Below, piece after piece: positions 21,886 to 33,770 of a stretch of 64,000 nt of DNA. Under the pieces are notes generated by a model, which worked only from the letters and a program-made list of their open reading frames with translations, did not search any database and had not been told where the DNA came from. Source of the stretch: Perognathus longimembris pacificus (Eukaryota; Chordata; Mammalia; Rodentia; Heteromyidae). Within the stretch, counting starts at the first letter, position 1. Each line of letters begins with the position of its first letter. The stretch spans positions 42,971,832 to 43,035,831 of the forward strand of contig NC_063172.1 in the NCBI RefSeq assembly GCF_023159225.1, in the 5' to 3' direction. The translations under genes and the position numbers were made by a program.

Positions 21886-24795
21886 TTTTTTTTTTTAGGT
21901 TATTATCAATTTACTTCATGTAAGAACATGTTTTAGGCCTATGATTTCCATTGAATATCAACAATCTGTACAGAAAACCCAAAGGCAACCATATAGCATA
22001 ATATGTAAAATGTGCAAACATAGTTTAAAATGCAAGTTACTGTATAGAATTTGTAAGGTAGAACTTTATGGTAATTAAGGAATCTACCTTATTCTAACTA
22101 ATTTAGTCTTTGCATGTATAGTCAATGCAAATGTACAAGGCACAACTTAGTGTCAATGCTAACGTGTGTAACACATCCTCAGATCATTTATTTTAAAGAC
22201 ATTAAAATAACATGTTTATGTTTTATTATCCAATGAGATAAGTTCATTTTTAAAGCCTCATGAAGTATCACACTGATAACATGTGTGTGGAAGGACTATT
22301 CCCTGAACTTAAAAGGTGGAAGGCAAGACCCTTGCTATATTCTATCTTAAAAAATGATATATACATATATATGTACAATACACACACCCATTTCACACAC
22401 TGGAAAACATCCCATTATCCAAAGGGAGGCCATTTTCTTATTAGCAAAGGTTCCCATTACAGTATCCCATGACAGTTATTAAAAAAATTCATACTTATTT
22501 TCCACCTGTTTTGGTCAATCTTGCTACAAAAGACACTGAACTAGACAATTTTCATCTTCAAGGTAAATTCAACACCTAATTTAGAAAGTCTTTCTCTTGA
22601 GATTGCACAGTGAAAGGTAATTATAAAAGCTTGCTACCTTTAAAAGAATTAAATCTCCACAGGAAAACAAAAGAAGACAACAACCTGTTAAAAAGTTAGT
22701 AAGAGCACTGGCTGTAACACAATTCAAAATCTCCCCAATACCAACCACAGTGCTCTGTATTGTTTTATTGCCTATCCCTGAGTAAAGATTCTATCTTTTT
22801 TTCATTTTTAATAAAGTAAATAAACTTCATGTTGATAAGAGTGTTTAAGAAGTTTTTTTTCAAAATATAAAGCCCTATTTCATCTTAGTAAAAAAAAAAA
22901 AGATAAATGCTCTTGGCAGAGATCATCACTCATAAGAATGGTAAATATTTGTCAATGTTTAATACTCTTTTTTCTGGGTAATTCTATTTTTTATGCCATT
23001 CACATATTGCTTATTTCCTTGTAACCCACTATTGTACCATCTTTGTCTATGGAAGCATTTAACAGGTAATGGATGAAAGTACAAAGGAACTCTGAAGTGA
23101 GATGTCTGTATCCTGTGCTAAGTGTTTCACTGGAAATAAAGTCAATGCCAGCCCAGAAAGGCAAAAAGAAAAAAAAATCCATGAAAGAAAGAAAGATAGG
23201 GTAAACATCTTCTCTGCTATCTTTGGTTCAACCTTCCTGGCCAAAATCTTCTGTAAACTTCTTTAATTTCAACAAGTCGTGTTCATTGACGGTGGGTTTT
23301 GTGTTTGACAGTGACCGCAACATATCCCACATGGAAACAACTGGCTCTAGAAGCTTATCTCCAGGGACATCCATCCACGTCATTTCAATGGCTCCGGGGT
23401 CCCCTGGAGAACAGGGTGTCAGCAAATCATCTACGGTGATGTTAGGGTCAGCTTGGGAAGGTCCTCGAACCTTTTTGAAATGAGTGGCCGACTGAACTTT
23501 CCTAACAGGCTGCATAAGTGCATCTCGCACAATGACGCTTATATCTGCTCCGGAATAGCCATCCGTTTTCTTCCCAAGTTCTTGGAAGTCGGCTTCCTTT
23601 AGACTATTCTGAGTGCTGCCCAAGTGCAGTTTAAACATTGCTGCTCGGTCATGGGCTTCAGGCAAAGGAATATAAATTCGCTTCTCAAATCTTCGTCTAA
23701 TGGCAGAATCCAGAACCCAGGGTATATTTGTGGCTCCCAGAACCAAAATTCCATCGTTGTCCACACCAACCCCTTGCATCTGGACGAGGAACTCAGTCTT
23801 AATTCTCCGTGCAGCCTCACTTTCATTTTCACTCCGGGAGCCACACAGAGAATCAATTTCATCAATGAAGATGATGGAAGGCTTGTTCTCTCTTGCAAGC
23901 TGGAATAAGTTCTTAACCAACTTTTCACTTTCCCCCAACCACTTAGAAACAAGGTCAGAAGAAGATATTGAAAAGAATGTTGAATTATTTGCTTCTGTCG
24001 CTACAGCTTTGGCTAAATAGGATTTTCCTGTCCCAGGTGGCCCAAACAATAGGATTCCTCTCCAAGGTGTCCTCTTGCCTGTAAAAAGATGAGGAAACTT
24101 AATAGGCAGAATCACAGCCTCTTTGAGTGCTTCTTTGGCTCCTTCAAGTCCAGCCACATCACTCCACTTCACATTTGGTTTCTCTATAACAATGGCACCT
24201 TGAAGTTGATTCTGTAGTTTCTTTTTTTCAGGATCATCAGATTCTCCTTCCCCATCACTGTCATTCCCTTTCTCATCAGCTGGACTTGGATGTCCCTCTT
24301 TCACTGGCTTCTGTGGCTTTTTCTCCTTTTTCTTCAGGTACTCTTTCAGTTTTTCTGCCCTATCAAGATACTCCGTACACTTGGCCCTGATACTCTGTTT
24401 GGCTTTATCACCTTGTGCTTCATATTTAATAACATGGAGAAAATACTGCACAGCATGCTGATATAGTTGCAGGGCCTCCTCATAGTTGCCAGCTTTGTCT
24501 TCCTGTGCCGCTTTGTTAGCAAGATCTATGGCTTTCTGGAGGTTGGGACCGGAGGAAGCCATGGTGGAGCTGAGGCGGTTCCTCGGGGACGAGCCAGGGA
24601 CGGAGGGAGCCAAAGGCTGCGGCGCCCAATCGCACCCAGGGTGACGGCCTCACCCCTCAGGAGACGGACTCGTGGCGCTAGGGCTCGAGCCGCGCGGCCT
24701 CCGTTCCGGGAGGTGGGGAGGGGGGGAAACTTGTAAATCCCCGACCACTCCGCCGGCCCCTGCGACCCTCCGAGCGAACTTCCGCAATCCCGAGC
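21886..24795 (-). mobile_element. Processed VPS4B insertion (leader, ORF, 3'UTR, poly(A))
   Basis: Reading on the minus strand: GC-rich leader 24795-24563, ORF 24562-23228, an AT-rich 3'UTR of about 1.34 kb, then a tail of about 11 A (plus-strand T run 21886-21896). The same 16 bases, accatctgccactctt, flank it at 21870-21885 and 24796-24811, which marks a single L1-type insertion. No AATAAA is seen in the last 40 nt before the tail. The copy looks full length at its 5' end because CpG-rich leader sequence is kept. Confidence 0.9.
23228..24562 (-). CDS. VPS4B: VPS4B processed retrocopy with intact reading frame
   Basis: VPS4B is the AAA ATPase that takes apart ESCRT-III filaments in endosomal sorting, cytokinetic abscission and membrane repair. 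This copy is intronless and encodes 444 residues, the length of human VPS4B. Seen in order: MIT domain at about 1-75; acidic linker ([17 protein letters not shown], 99-115); Walker A GPPGTGKS with K180; Walker B IIFIDE with E235; sensor ATN at 277-279; arginine fingers in RRRFEKR (289-295); C-terminal helix ending FGQEG. The ATG at 24562 sits in a strong Kozak context (CCACCATGG). The frame stays open upstream to a TTG at 24613 but has no earlier ATG there. The insertion spans 21886-24795 with a poly(A) tail and 16-bp TSD, so it is an L1-mobilised cDNA of the multi-exon parent. D305 (in PEAHDRAAM) replaces the alanine I recall from mouse and human. Whether it is expressed cannot be seen. Confidence 0.9.
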   Translation of the reverse strand: MASSGPNLQKAIDLANKAAQEDKAGNYEEALQLYQHAVQYFLHVIKYEAQGDKAKQSIRAKCTEYLDRAEKLKEYLKKKEKKPQKPVKEGHPSPADEKGNDSDGEGESDDPEKKKLQNQLQGAIVIEKPNVKWSDVAGLEGAKEALKEAVILPIKFPHLFTGKRTPWRGILLFGPPGTGKSYLAKAVATEANNSTFFSISSSDLVSKWLGESEKLVKNLFQLARENKPSIIFIDEIDSLCGSRSENESEAARRIKTEFLVQMQGVGVDNDGILVLGATNIPWVLDSAIRRRFEKRIYIPLPEAHDRAAMFKLHLGSTQNSLKEADFQELGKKTDGYSGADISVIVRDALMQPVRKVQSATHFKKVRGPSQADPNITVDDLLTPCSPGDPGAIEMTWMDVPGDKLLEPVVSMWDMLRSLSNTKPTVNEHDLLKLKKFTEDFGQEG

Positions 24796-24811
24796 ACCAT
24801 CTGCCACTCTT

Positions 24812-25184
24812 ACCAACAACTGTCTTGCAAGTCACAGGGATGATGCAAGATGCAGTTGTGCAAGTCACATCCTTCTGAGTAGAAGGCCTTAAACACTTTG
24901 GCACATGCCTTGCCTTTGAAGATGTTAGCATTGACACATTTATTTAGTTACACTCAAAAGTTTTTTATTTTAGATTATATTGTTGTTCTTCTTCATGATT
25001 GCAAATGGCCCACAACTGGGAGATGTGGGAATCCTTTCCAGACAATGAGGATTGCCTTGGAATTGAAATGGTTTTTTGGACACAGAATTTATTTCCTGTA
25101 ACTTTGGGACTGAAAGAGTTTAAATTGGAATCAGGTGATATGAGAAAAAAAAACTTCTAGAAAAAAAGAAGAAAAGAAGAGATT
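24812..25184. other. Retrocopy flank, no gene seen
   Basis: AT-rich sequence 5' of the VPS4B insertion. No TATA-like or GC-rich promoter is evident outside the inserted leader. Confidence 0.45.
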
Positions 25185-25199
25185 AAAAAGGAAATGATG

Positions 25200-25414
25200 G
25201 GGCTGGGAATATGGCCTAGTAGCAAGAGTGCTTGCCTCGTATGCATGAAGCCCTGGGTTCAATTTCCCAGCACCACATATACAGAAAATGGCCAGAGGTG
25301 GCGCTGTGGCTCAAGTGGCAGAGTGCCAGCCTTGAGCAAAAAGAAGCCAGGGACAGTGCTCAGGCCCTCAGTCCAAGACCCAGGACTGGCCAAAAAAAAA
25401 AAAAAAAAAAAAAA
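25200..25414 (+). mobile_element. IDL-Geo SINE, full length
   Basis: Complete dimer with a long A tail. The 15-bp TSD aaaaaggaaatgatg lies at 25185-25199 and 25415-25429. Confidence 0.95.
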
Positions 25415-25429
25415 AAAAAGGAAATGATG

Positions 25430-26390
25430 TTTCAGAATCCAAATACTTACTGAAAAAATTTGTAGGAATTAAGAGAAAGCAAAACACATTCTGGAATAAA
25501 AGTTTTCTTAAGATTTAGCATACATATTCCCTGTTCTATAGGTCATGAGAACAGGATCTTGGAAGGCTACACCTTCTGAATATTGTTGAGCTGCCATCAT
25601 CTTTTTTGTTGTTATTGTTGTTATTTGTTTGTTTAGGTCTGTCTATATATTTTAGGCTGGCCTTGAATACAACATCCACTTCAGAATTTTTAAAGTCATT
25701 TATTATGTTTACTTTTTCTTGTTTTGTTTTTCTTACTAAGTATGCATTCTAGTTTCTCAGCACAGTCCTCTTTGAGATTTGAACCGCGAAGGAAACAGAA
25801 ACCCTAAACTGATACCTGTTTTCTTACTGTTTCAAGAATAGAGAAAAATAGGAAACTAGACCAACAGAGTATCTGTGGAAAGAAAGTGTTATTTTTTCCT
25901 GAAAGAAAACAAATATCTCAGATTTAATTTGGGAAGAGAACATATAATATCAGTTTTATGTGGTATATAGAATAATTACTTTATAATGCTTTCAATTATT
26001 ATTGGCTTGAAAGTCAGGAATTGATAGCTGTGTGTTACAAAGGTGCAAAGGAAGCATGCTTCTGAATGTAAGAAGCCACAAAGCTAAATGTTTGTTTTTA
26101 ACAATTATACACATTCCAGAGTGATTCAAATATCTGATACAAGTTTGACTTCTCTTTGTGGGATAATTTATTCCATCCTTAAAAATCTCACATTCTTCAT
26201 TTATTTTCTTGGATTTTTTTTTTAAATAACTAAATGAACTTTCCAAGTCCCTCTACTCAAAGCTTGGGTTTGCTTCACTTTCCATGACAACAGGAAAGAT
26301 CATATGGACTAATGAAAATGGGAATGGTAAGAAGATTTAGGAATAAAGAAAATTTCTAGTTCTACTTTTTTTAAAAAAATTCCCTGATAA
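25430..26390. other. No gene seen, 25.4-26.4 kb
   Basis: AT-rich, with short frames only. A faint B1-like trace may lie at 25615-25680. Nothing supported. Confidence 0.45.
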
Positions 26391-26652
26391 GCCAGATACG
26401 GGTGGTTCACACCTGTAATCCTAGTTACTCAGGATAGAGTAGCTAGAGGCTGAGATCTGATGATCCTTGTTTGGCAGCCACACAGGCAGAAAAGGTCTAT
26501 GATATTCCATCTTCAATTAAATAGCAAAAATAGCTAGGCTAGCGGTTTGGCTCAAGTGATAGATGGCTAGCCAGAAGCAAAAAAAAAAGATCCCAAGTGA
26601 GAGCTCAAGGCTCTGAGTTTAAGCCCCATGATTGGCAAAAAAAAAAAAAAAG
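26391..26652 (+). mobile_element. B1-like/Geo SINE
   Basis: gccagatacgggtggttcac to an A-rich tail at 26637-26652. A short internal insertion (agatagagtagctag) lies in the left half. Confidence 0.82.
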
Positions 26653-27176
26653 AAGAAGAAGAAAAAAGTTTACCTGCTAAGGAAATAATAAAGAAGGAAC
26701 AAGAAATAAGAAACAAGATCATAGGCAAACAAATATTCACAGCATTATGCATGAAAAAAGGATGCTTTAGCTGTCATCATTTTTTGAGAAGAGATTCTTT
26801 TTGCATTCTGGGCTCTTTCAGCACTCCGTTTCATTCAGAAGACTCTCTCACTGGACATCCAACCTATTCAACCATGGTGTGGGTTTGTATATTTACAATG
26901 GCACGTCTCCAGGAAGTGCTAAAGTAAACCTTGATGTGGAGAAGTTTCCTGCATTGAGGGACACTTGTTTCTGTGTTATTTATTTAACCTATAAACTGCA
27001 GTATGAGCGCACCTGCCACACTCACATTTCCCAGGGTACCTGCTGCCCAGACCAGGGGACCACTCAATAGAAGAGGACTCAAATACGCAGGACACCACTC
27101 CAGACCTCATTTGTCAGCGCCTTTTTCTCAAATAAAATGAAAAAGTCCTCATGTGGCTCTAAAGTCATAAAGGTAT

Positions 27177-27590
27177 TTTTTATTTTAATTAATTTATTTA
27201 TTGTCAAAGTGATGAACAGAGGGGTTACAGTTTCATATGTAAGGCAGTGAGTACATTTGTAATCAAACTAGTTACCTCCCCCCTCATTTTTCTCCCATCT
27301 TCCCCCTTCTTAATCCCCTCCCCCCCCAGTTGTAAAATTAGTTTACAGCATATTGTCTTGTAAGTATTGCTGTTGCACTGGTTCACCTTTTACCCTTTGT
27401 CTCTCCATTTTGATGTTCCCCTTCCCTTCCCTAGTTCCAATAAACATATATACAACATCCAGGGTACCAAATTAGTTACACTGACATCAAGGATAAAACC
27501 ATGGGGAAGAAAGACAAAAGAAAAAGGCATAATTTCACATGGTACATTGAAAATAACAACAATGATAAACCACTTACATAAGGTATTTTA
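27177..27590 (-). mobile_element. Old L1 3'UTR
   Basis: Complement matches the terminal L1 3'UTR of the young elements (the cagaggggttacagtttcat block against gaaactgtaacctctctgta at 15100), followed by C-rich tracts that are the complement of the G-rich tract. More diverged than the 11.7-20.9 kb copy. Confidence 0.72.
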
Positions 27591-28067
27591 AAGGCAGTAA
27601 AAAGAGGGTGTGACAAGAGGAAACAGGATATAAAAAACCATTAAAGAACTGCAATCTTCCCTTTATAATTAAATTTGTAACATTGTCTTGCCTTTGTTGA
27701 GGATTATTTCAGAACCTAGTTCTGACGAACAGAGAATGACACAAATATTAAATATCTAAACCCTATATGTTGTTATTACTATATAAATTCAATTCAAAAT
27801 TGCTCTTGCATGTGTTTCAAAAACACATTCCCCCATCATCCTAATGCCTCATAAATGTAGAACAGGGAGGATGTCTAACCTAGTAAGAGTTGCACAAAAC
27901 CAGTACCAGTCTATAATAGTACTCTCACTCATACCCACAATCCCCACTATCTTCTCAACCTGCAAGAACCTGCCTCTGCCTGACTGGATAATGAACTGTG
28001 TCCTTTTGTCAGCCTCCTTGCCACCAAACTGATCACCTAACCATCACACGTGACCACCCAGAGCAAA
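27591..28067. other. No gene seen, 27.6-28.1 kb
   Basis: Mixed sequence without recognised features. Confidence 0.45.
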
Positions 28068-28265
28068 GGGGCCATGTAATTCTAGCTATTTGGAGGCTGA
28101 GGTAGGGAAAATCATGGTTCAAGTTCAGCTTGGGCAAAAAAAGGTTTCAAGACCCCATCTCAAACGGTAGATGAGTGGTGCCTGCCTGTCATCCCATCTT
28201 CCTGGTAAGTGTAAATAGGAGTCCCTATATACTCAGGCAAAAAGTAAAACACTATCTGAAAAATA
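28068..28265 (+). mobile_element. B1-like dimer SINE, old
   Basis: ggccatgtaattctagctatttggagg ... aagaccccatctcaaac, then a second B1-like stretch. Diverged. Confidence 0.6.
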
Positions 28266-28269
28266 ATGA

Positions 28270-28495
28270 GTATCCAGTGAGGACTTCACCCCTATAATCT
28301 TAGTTACTCAGAAAACTGAGATCTAACCATTGTGGTTTGGAGCCAGCCTGGGCAAACAAGTCCATGATACTGTTATCTCCAATTAACTGCCAAAAACACA
28401 GGAAATGGAGCTGTGGCTCTAGTGATAGAGCACTCATCTTCAGCCAAAAAGCTCAGGGACAGCACCCAAAACTTAAATTCAAACCACCTAAGACA
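28270..28495 (+). mobile_element. B1-like/Geo SINE
   Basis: tccagtgaggacttcacccc ... gccagcctgggcaaac, then gaaatggagctgtggctctag (Geo half). Confidence 0.78.
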
Positions 28496-28599
28496 GGTAC
28501 AAAAATAAATATATACATAAAGAAATAAATAGCCAGTGCCCAAGAAAGTTTGAGGTATGGCTCAGTGTGAGGCCCCCAATTCAATCCTCAGTGCCACTA

Positions 28600-29539
28600 A
28601 AACAAAAACCCTGGCATAGACATTACAATTATCCACACTTGGATTTGTGTCCTCACTGGAGTTATCAGATACAATACAGGGCAATGTGTTCAGTTTTGAA
28701 ACTCTGATACACACTGAATCAACTTAAGTATAAATAAATCCCAAACACTACTTTGTGGCAGAGTTACAAAAAGAGTGTTTATCTGAAGTTCAAAGGGAGC
28801 TGAAAGCTCTATGTTTTTATTTGTCTCGAGAGTAAACCCCACTCTTTATCTAAAGATTTATTTTGTTTGTTACCCTAGTTCGGTGAGTGAGGGCAGATGC
28901 TTGAGAAGGAGCCAGGCAAGGATGAGCTATCTGGATACATGACACGTCCTGCTCCCACAGGGGAACTCAGTCCCATGACAGGGCCTCAGGCTTGTCCCAG
29001 CCTGCAACCAGGGACCTGGGATTCCTATTTCTACGTGGCACCTGGCAGCACTGGTAGGGAAAGGAGAACACAGTGTCTCATCCCCCTTGTGTGTAAGTGA
29101 ATGGCACTGGGAGTTGCCCAACAATGGTTTTCCCATGAAAAGCCACAGGTGCCTACTGTAAGAACATACCAAAGATGGGAGCCAAGAAGGAGGTATAAGG
29201 CCCTTGCCAAAGGGAAAAGAAAGGGGTCTCTGGAAATAAAGAACTGGCTGTCCTTGTTCTTGCTTCTGCTTCCTACACCTGTAAATTATTCCCATTGAAC
29301 ACTCAGTGGTACATAAGAGCTGTAGTTCTGTTGTTGTAGCTGCTGTGGTTGTTTAACATCTGTAGTTTTATTCTACTTACAACATCCTCAACAACAGTGT
29401 TATAGATATAGCTTGAACTTCAACCTAAGAATTTTTTTTCTATGCTCTATCAAACTAGAAGATTTTTCTGCATTCCCCAGTGTTTTATTTTTTTAATTTC
29501 ATTTAATTTCTTGTTTTATTATTCTTAAGGAGTTGCACA
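28600..29539. other. No gene seen, 28.6-29.5 kb
   Basis: Unique-looking. Frames at 28897-29298 on both strands overlap and lack family features. Confidence 0.45.
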
Positions 29540-29800
29540 AAAAGATTTAGCAGCCTGTCAGTTTGTAACTCATTAATGCATCTCATCAGTATCACCTCTT
29601 TCATCATTCTCCCTCATCTTCCCCAACCCCACCTACCCACTTATTACCTGGCTCCATTGTTACATATGTACATTAAATATGATGACTGCATTTTCCCACC
29701 CTTCCTTTCTTCATTTGTCTGACCTCCGCTCCCCTTCATTCCTTTCCCTCTCCTCCAACATATGTTCCAGCTTCTTGGTGCTAGAAGTTTTGGTATTGGG
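29540..29800 (-). mobile_element. Old L1 3'UTR fragment
   Basis: gcatctcatcagtatcacct and a following C-rich tract resemble the complement of the older L1 3' end. Diverged. Confidence 0.5.
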
Positions 29801-29899
29801 GTTTGTAGTATGACCAGGACTTCACTGTCATGCAATGCAAACAACATATACATGGACCCCTTCTGTGGCTGAAGACCCTATTATGCAGATCAGACATTC

Positions 29900-30807
29900 T
29901 GACAGTCTTCAAATAGTGATGTTGGCTACGAACCAGCAGGAAAAAAAAAAAAACAAGTACTATGTTTAATGTATCCATCTGGCCCAGATGATTTAAGCCC
30001 TGCATCCTTTGGAGAAAGGGATAGAGGAACCCTGTTTCTGCACAGTTTTGTACATTTACTCTAGCACTGAGCTGCCAGAATATGGTCTGCCTACTGCTGC
30101 ATGACAAATCACCCATACGGTGGTGAAACAGCAATCATTTTGTTATCTGTCAAGGTTTCTGTGGGTCAAGAGTTCCATAGAGTTCAACAAGGCTATTTGG
30201 ATTGTATTCCCTAGCAGCAAACCCTGAGGCAAGAATTTACTTTTTGCAAGCAACTTGTTAAAGGAATTATTCAGAGAAGAGAGAATTTTAAAGATAGTGA
30301 GAGTAGGGAAAGCTGGAACCAGGAACTAGGGAAGGGAAAGGCGTGTGATTTTAGGCAGAGTTCTGTAGAAAGCAGGCTTTAACTTAATCATGGGATAATT
30401 TGAGTGCCAGGGGGTTTTCAAATTTGTCTCAACCCAATGCAAGAGCTCTGAGCTTCCTTGCTACCGTGGGCTTGGGAGGGAATGGGCAGAGGTAAATTTC
30501 AGTGATACTGATTCCATGTGCACAGAGCCCACTTAGAACTGCTCTTCAGCCTTGGCTTCTTGATTTGTAAAATGGAAGTACTACTTAGCATTTTCAAGAT
30601 TAAGTAAAATTACTCATATAAAATTACTCAGCATTACAAATTATGATTTGGATCAGAAAGTATCCAAATATGCTTTTGGTTTTATTTCCTCTAAATTATA
30701 TCCAGCAAATACTTCAATTACACACTGATAAATCCAAAGGCAAAAGTGAAGTCTATCTAGGAACTTGTGAGTGGGCCCAGACAATATTGTCACATCCAGT
30801 TGGTTTC
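29900..30807. other. No gene seen, 29.9-30.8 kb
   Basis: Unique-looking sequence, with no coding or repeat feature recognised. Confidence 0.45.
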
Positions 30808-30824
30808 AAAAAAGTCTGTTTAGA

Positions 30825-31603
30825 AAATCACAGTAATGCCACCAGCACAACAATGTTCATCGCAGCACAATTTGTCATAGTGAGAAGCTGGAACCAACCC
30901 AGATGCCCCTCCATAGATGAATGGATCAGGAAAATGTGGTACATTTACACAATGGAATTTTATGCCTCTATCAGAAAGAATGACATTGTTCCATTTGTAA
31001 GGAAATGGAAGGACTTGGAAAAAGTTATACTAAGTGAAGTGAGCCAGACCCAAAGAAACATGGACTCTATGGCCTCCCTTATTGGGAATAATCAGTACAG
31101 GTTTAGGCAAGCCATAGCAGAGCATCACAAGGCCCAATAGCTATACCCTTAGGAACACATAAGATGATGCTAAGTGAAATGAACTCCACGTTATGGAAAA
31201 AAGTGATATATCACAGTTGTAACTACTTTCAACGTCCTATGTGTATGTGTAGTTTCTATTATTGATGATGTTCTTGTATCACCTTCCTATGGTTGTACCT
31301 ACACTATCTCTGTAATCTTATCTGAGTATATTGGAAACCGTGTTTACTGGTATTGGAAGTAGGAAATTCAAAAGGAATACCAAATTTGAGAGACACAGGG
31401 TAAAAAAAGAGAAATAACTACAAAAGCAATACTTGCAAAACTGTTTGGTGTAAGTGAACTGAACACCTGGCGGGGGGAGGGAAAGGGGGGGAGGGAGGGG
31501 GCATGAGGGACAAGGCAACAAACAGTACAAGAAATGTATCCAATGCCCAATGTATGATACTGTAACCTCTCTGTACATCAGTTTGATAATAAAAATTTGA
31601 GAA
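30825..31603 (+). mobile_element. 5'-truncated L1
   Basis: Last part of ORF2 (aacaatgttcatcgcagcac to MASLIGNN, with the frame running on to 31140), the L1 3'UTR with its G-rich tract, and an A-rich end. The 17-bp TSD aaaaaagtctgtttaga lies at 30808-30824 and 31604-31620. Same young family as the 11.7-20.9 kb element. Confidence 0.93.
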
Positions 31604-31620
31604 AAAAAAGTCTGTTTAGA

Positions 31621-32159
31621 TTCCAGCATCTCTGTGCTTTCACTAAATACTGGAAACTGAAAGTTTTAAGTTGGCCTCATGCAGAAATGCTTAGTGCTAG
31701 TCACTTGGTATGTGCTGTTATTTCTGTTGTTGGCAAAATCTTAGCAACAGAATCATCCAATAATTATTTTATCACAATGGTAGGAATGATACTATATCAA
31801 ACCTGCATAGGTATATCTTTAGAAGTAGCTTTTCTATTCATAAGTATTTATAAGGAAATATGAATAAGTTCATATTGTATGACAATCCATTTTATAACAT
31901 GGATTTTCAATTAGGAAGAATCTATCCTATACTTGAAAGTTGATAAAAGAATCAATGTTAAACATTATCACCCTGGCCAGCCAGGGTTAAAGAGAAAAAT
32001 CAAGGTCAGACTGGGTAAGAAGAAAATGTTATTATTTCCTCCCTTAAATGAATGCTTGAGGTAACACATACAATAATTGGCTAGATTAAGTTATTTCATA
32101 GGACTAACTACATCAAAACTTGATACTAAGAACCAGAAATATATGCAACATTTGTCATG
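31621..32159. other. No gene seen, 31.6-32.2 kb
   Basis: AT-rich flank between the truncated L1 and the purine tract. Confidence 0.45.
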
Positions 32160-32230
32160 TGAATGAAGGAATGAAGAAAGGAAGAAGGAAGGGAGGGAGG
32201 GAAAGAAGGAAAGGAGAAGAGAAGAGAAGA

Positions 32231-32283
<53 letters not shown>

Positions 32284-32320
32284 GGAGGGAGGGAGAGAGG
32301 GAAGGAAAGAAAGAAAGAAA

Positions 32321-32355
<35 letters not shown>

Positions 32356-32580
32356 GAAGGAAGGAAGGAAGGAAGAAAGAAAGAAAGGAAGAAAGGAAGA
32401 GAGAGAGAGCGGGAGGGAGGGAGGGAGGGAAAGAAGAAAGGAAGGAAGGAAGGAAGGAAAGAAGGAAGGAAGGGGAGGAAGAGGAGGAAGAGAAAGATAG
32501 GGAGAGGTGAAGTGAGGGAGGGAGAACAGGAAGAGAAAGAGAGAGGGAGGAAAGAGGATTGAGGAAGGAGAAACAAATAA
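32160..32580. repeat. GAAA/GGAA/GGGA purine tract
   Basis: About 420 bp of almost pure purine on the plus strand, built of gaaa, ggaa, ggga and gaga units. The long open frames across it on both strands are artefacts of the repeat. Confidence 0.97.
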
Positions 32581-33229
32581 AAAGAAAAGAAACTATCTAA
32601 AGCACAGAAAGCCCTTCAAATATATTCATTGAATAAATGACAGCTTTCATTTCTTCAAAGTGATCTAACCTACTCAATTTGCTGTACTAATAACATGATA
32701 GCATTATTGGGAAGTGGTAGAAAGTAAGAGGTAGGACCTAGAAGAAAGTAGTTGCAAAAGGGTGAGTCTTTAGGGGCTGTCTCTTGCCCTAGGCCCTTCC
32801 TGTATTTCCTTCTTGCTGCTTCTTGTCTTCCAAGAGCTGAGTGTTCTCTGCCCCAGGCTTCCTCCACTATAATACTCTCTCTGCCTTACCATAGGCCCAG
32901 CCCAGACAATGCAGTTGGCTATGATGAATGCAAACCTCCATAACTGTTAGCTAGAAGAAATCTGTTGTCCCTTTCCAAGTTGTTTATGTCAGACATTGTG
33001 TTATAATGACAAAGCTAACTGGAGCTGAGGCAGCAAGGGGCGAGGGGGTGGGGCGGGGAATGGGCAAATTACATACCTACAATCTATTATCTGCAAGTTT
33101 AATATCTCAAAACTGTGACAACTGATTTCCAATCCTCCATAATTTAATTCACAGTCTAATAAGACCTGAACTTATTTGACACCAAAGCCTGAGGGATCAA
33201 ATAAATTCCCTATCACTAAAGACTGAAGA

Positions 33230-33231
<2 letters not shown>
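32581..33231. other. No gene seen, 32.6-33.2 kb
   Basis: A short G-rich run at 33039-33061 is the only notable element. Confidence 0.45.

Positions 33232-33271
<40 letters not shown>
33232..33271. repeat. GT microsatellite
   Basis: About 20 uninterrupted GT units. Confidence 0.97.
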
Positions 33272-33275
<4 letters not shown>

Positions 33276-33714
33276 TCTTTATCCCATTTATTGTAAAGAT
33301 ACACAGATAGCATATACCACATATATAGCAATATGTGGGTTACACATTGTGGGTTAGATCTAAGTCTAAATACAAAAGTAATTTATGTTTCCTATTGACC
33401 TTATACCTATAACCAGAAGGTAATTTTATGTGACAGTTGTAGTGCACCTTTATTTTCACTGGAACATATGCTATAAGATCAGGTGTTGAATTTTTCCACC
33501 TATTTCACTCAAGACATTTTGGATTTGGGAGCATTTCAGATTTTCTTATTGCTAGTTTTGACCTGTGCTAACTGTCTAAGTTGCAAAACAAATTCCAAAA
33601 TACGTTTGGTCCAATGTAATGAGATATGATTCTCTATCTTTTACTATGGCTTTACTACATTCATAGATATTAAGATTGTTGAAATGGTGAAGGAAGTCTA
33701 CTTTTAGAAATAAA

Positions 33715-33770
33715 CATACTGTAACCTCTCTTTACATCACCTTTACAATAAAAAAACAAAGAAATGATCA
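33715..33770 (+). mobile_element. L1 3'-terminal fragment
   Basis: acatactgtaacctctcttt acatcacctttacaataaaa matches the very end of an L1 3'UTR. Confidence 0.6.

Noticed and set aside
23599..24020. Other frames of about 100 codons on both strands across the VPS4B copy
   Set aside because: They are shadows of the VPS4B reading frame.
24563..24613. 17-codon N-terminal extension of the VPS4B frame
   Set aside because: The upstream codon is TTG, not ATG. The ATG at 24562 has a strong Kozak context and matches the family N-terminus and length.
32091..32576. Open frames of 126 and 161 codons on opposite strands
   Set aside because: Both are translations of the GAAA/GGAA microsatellite.
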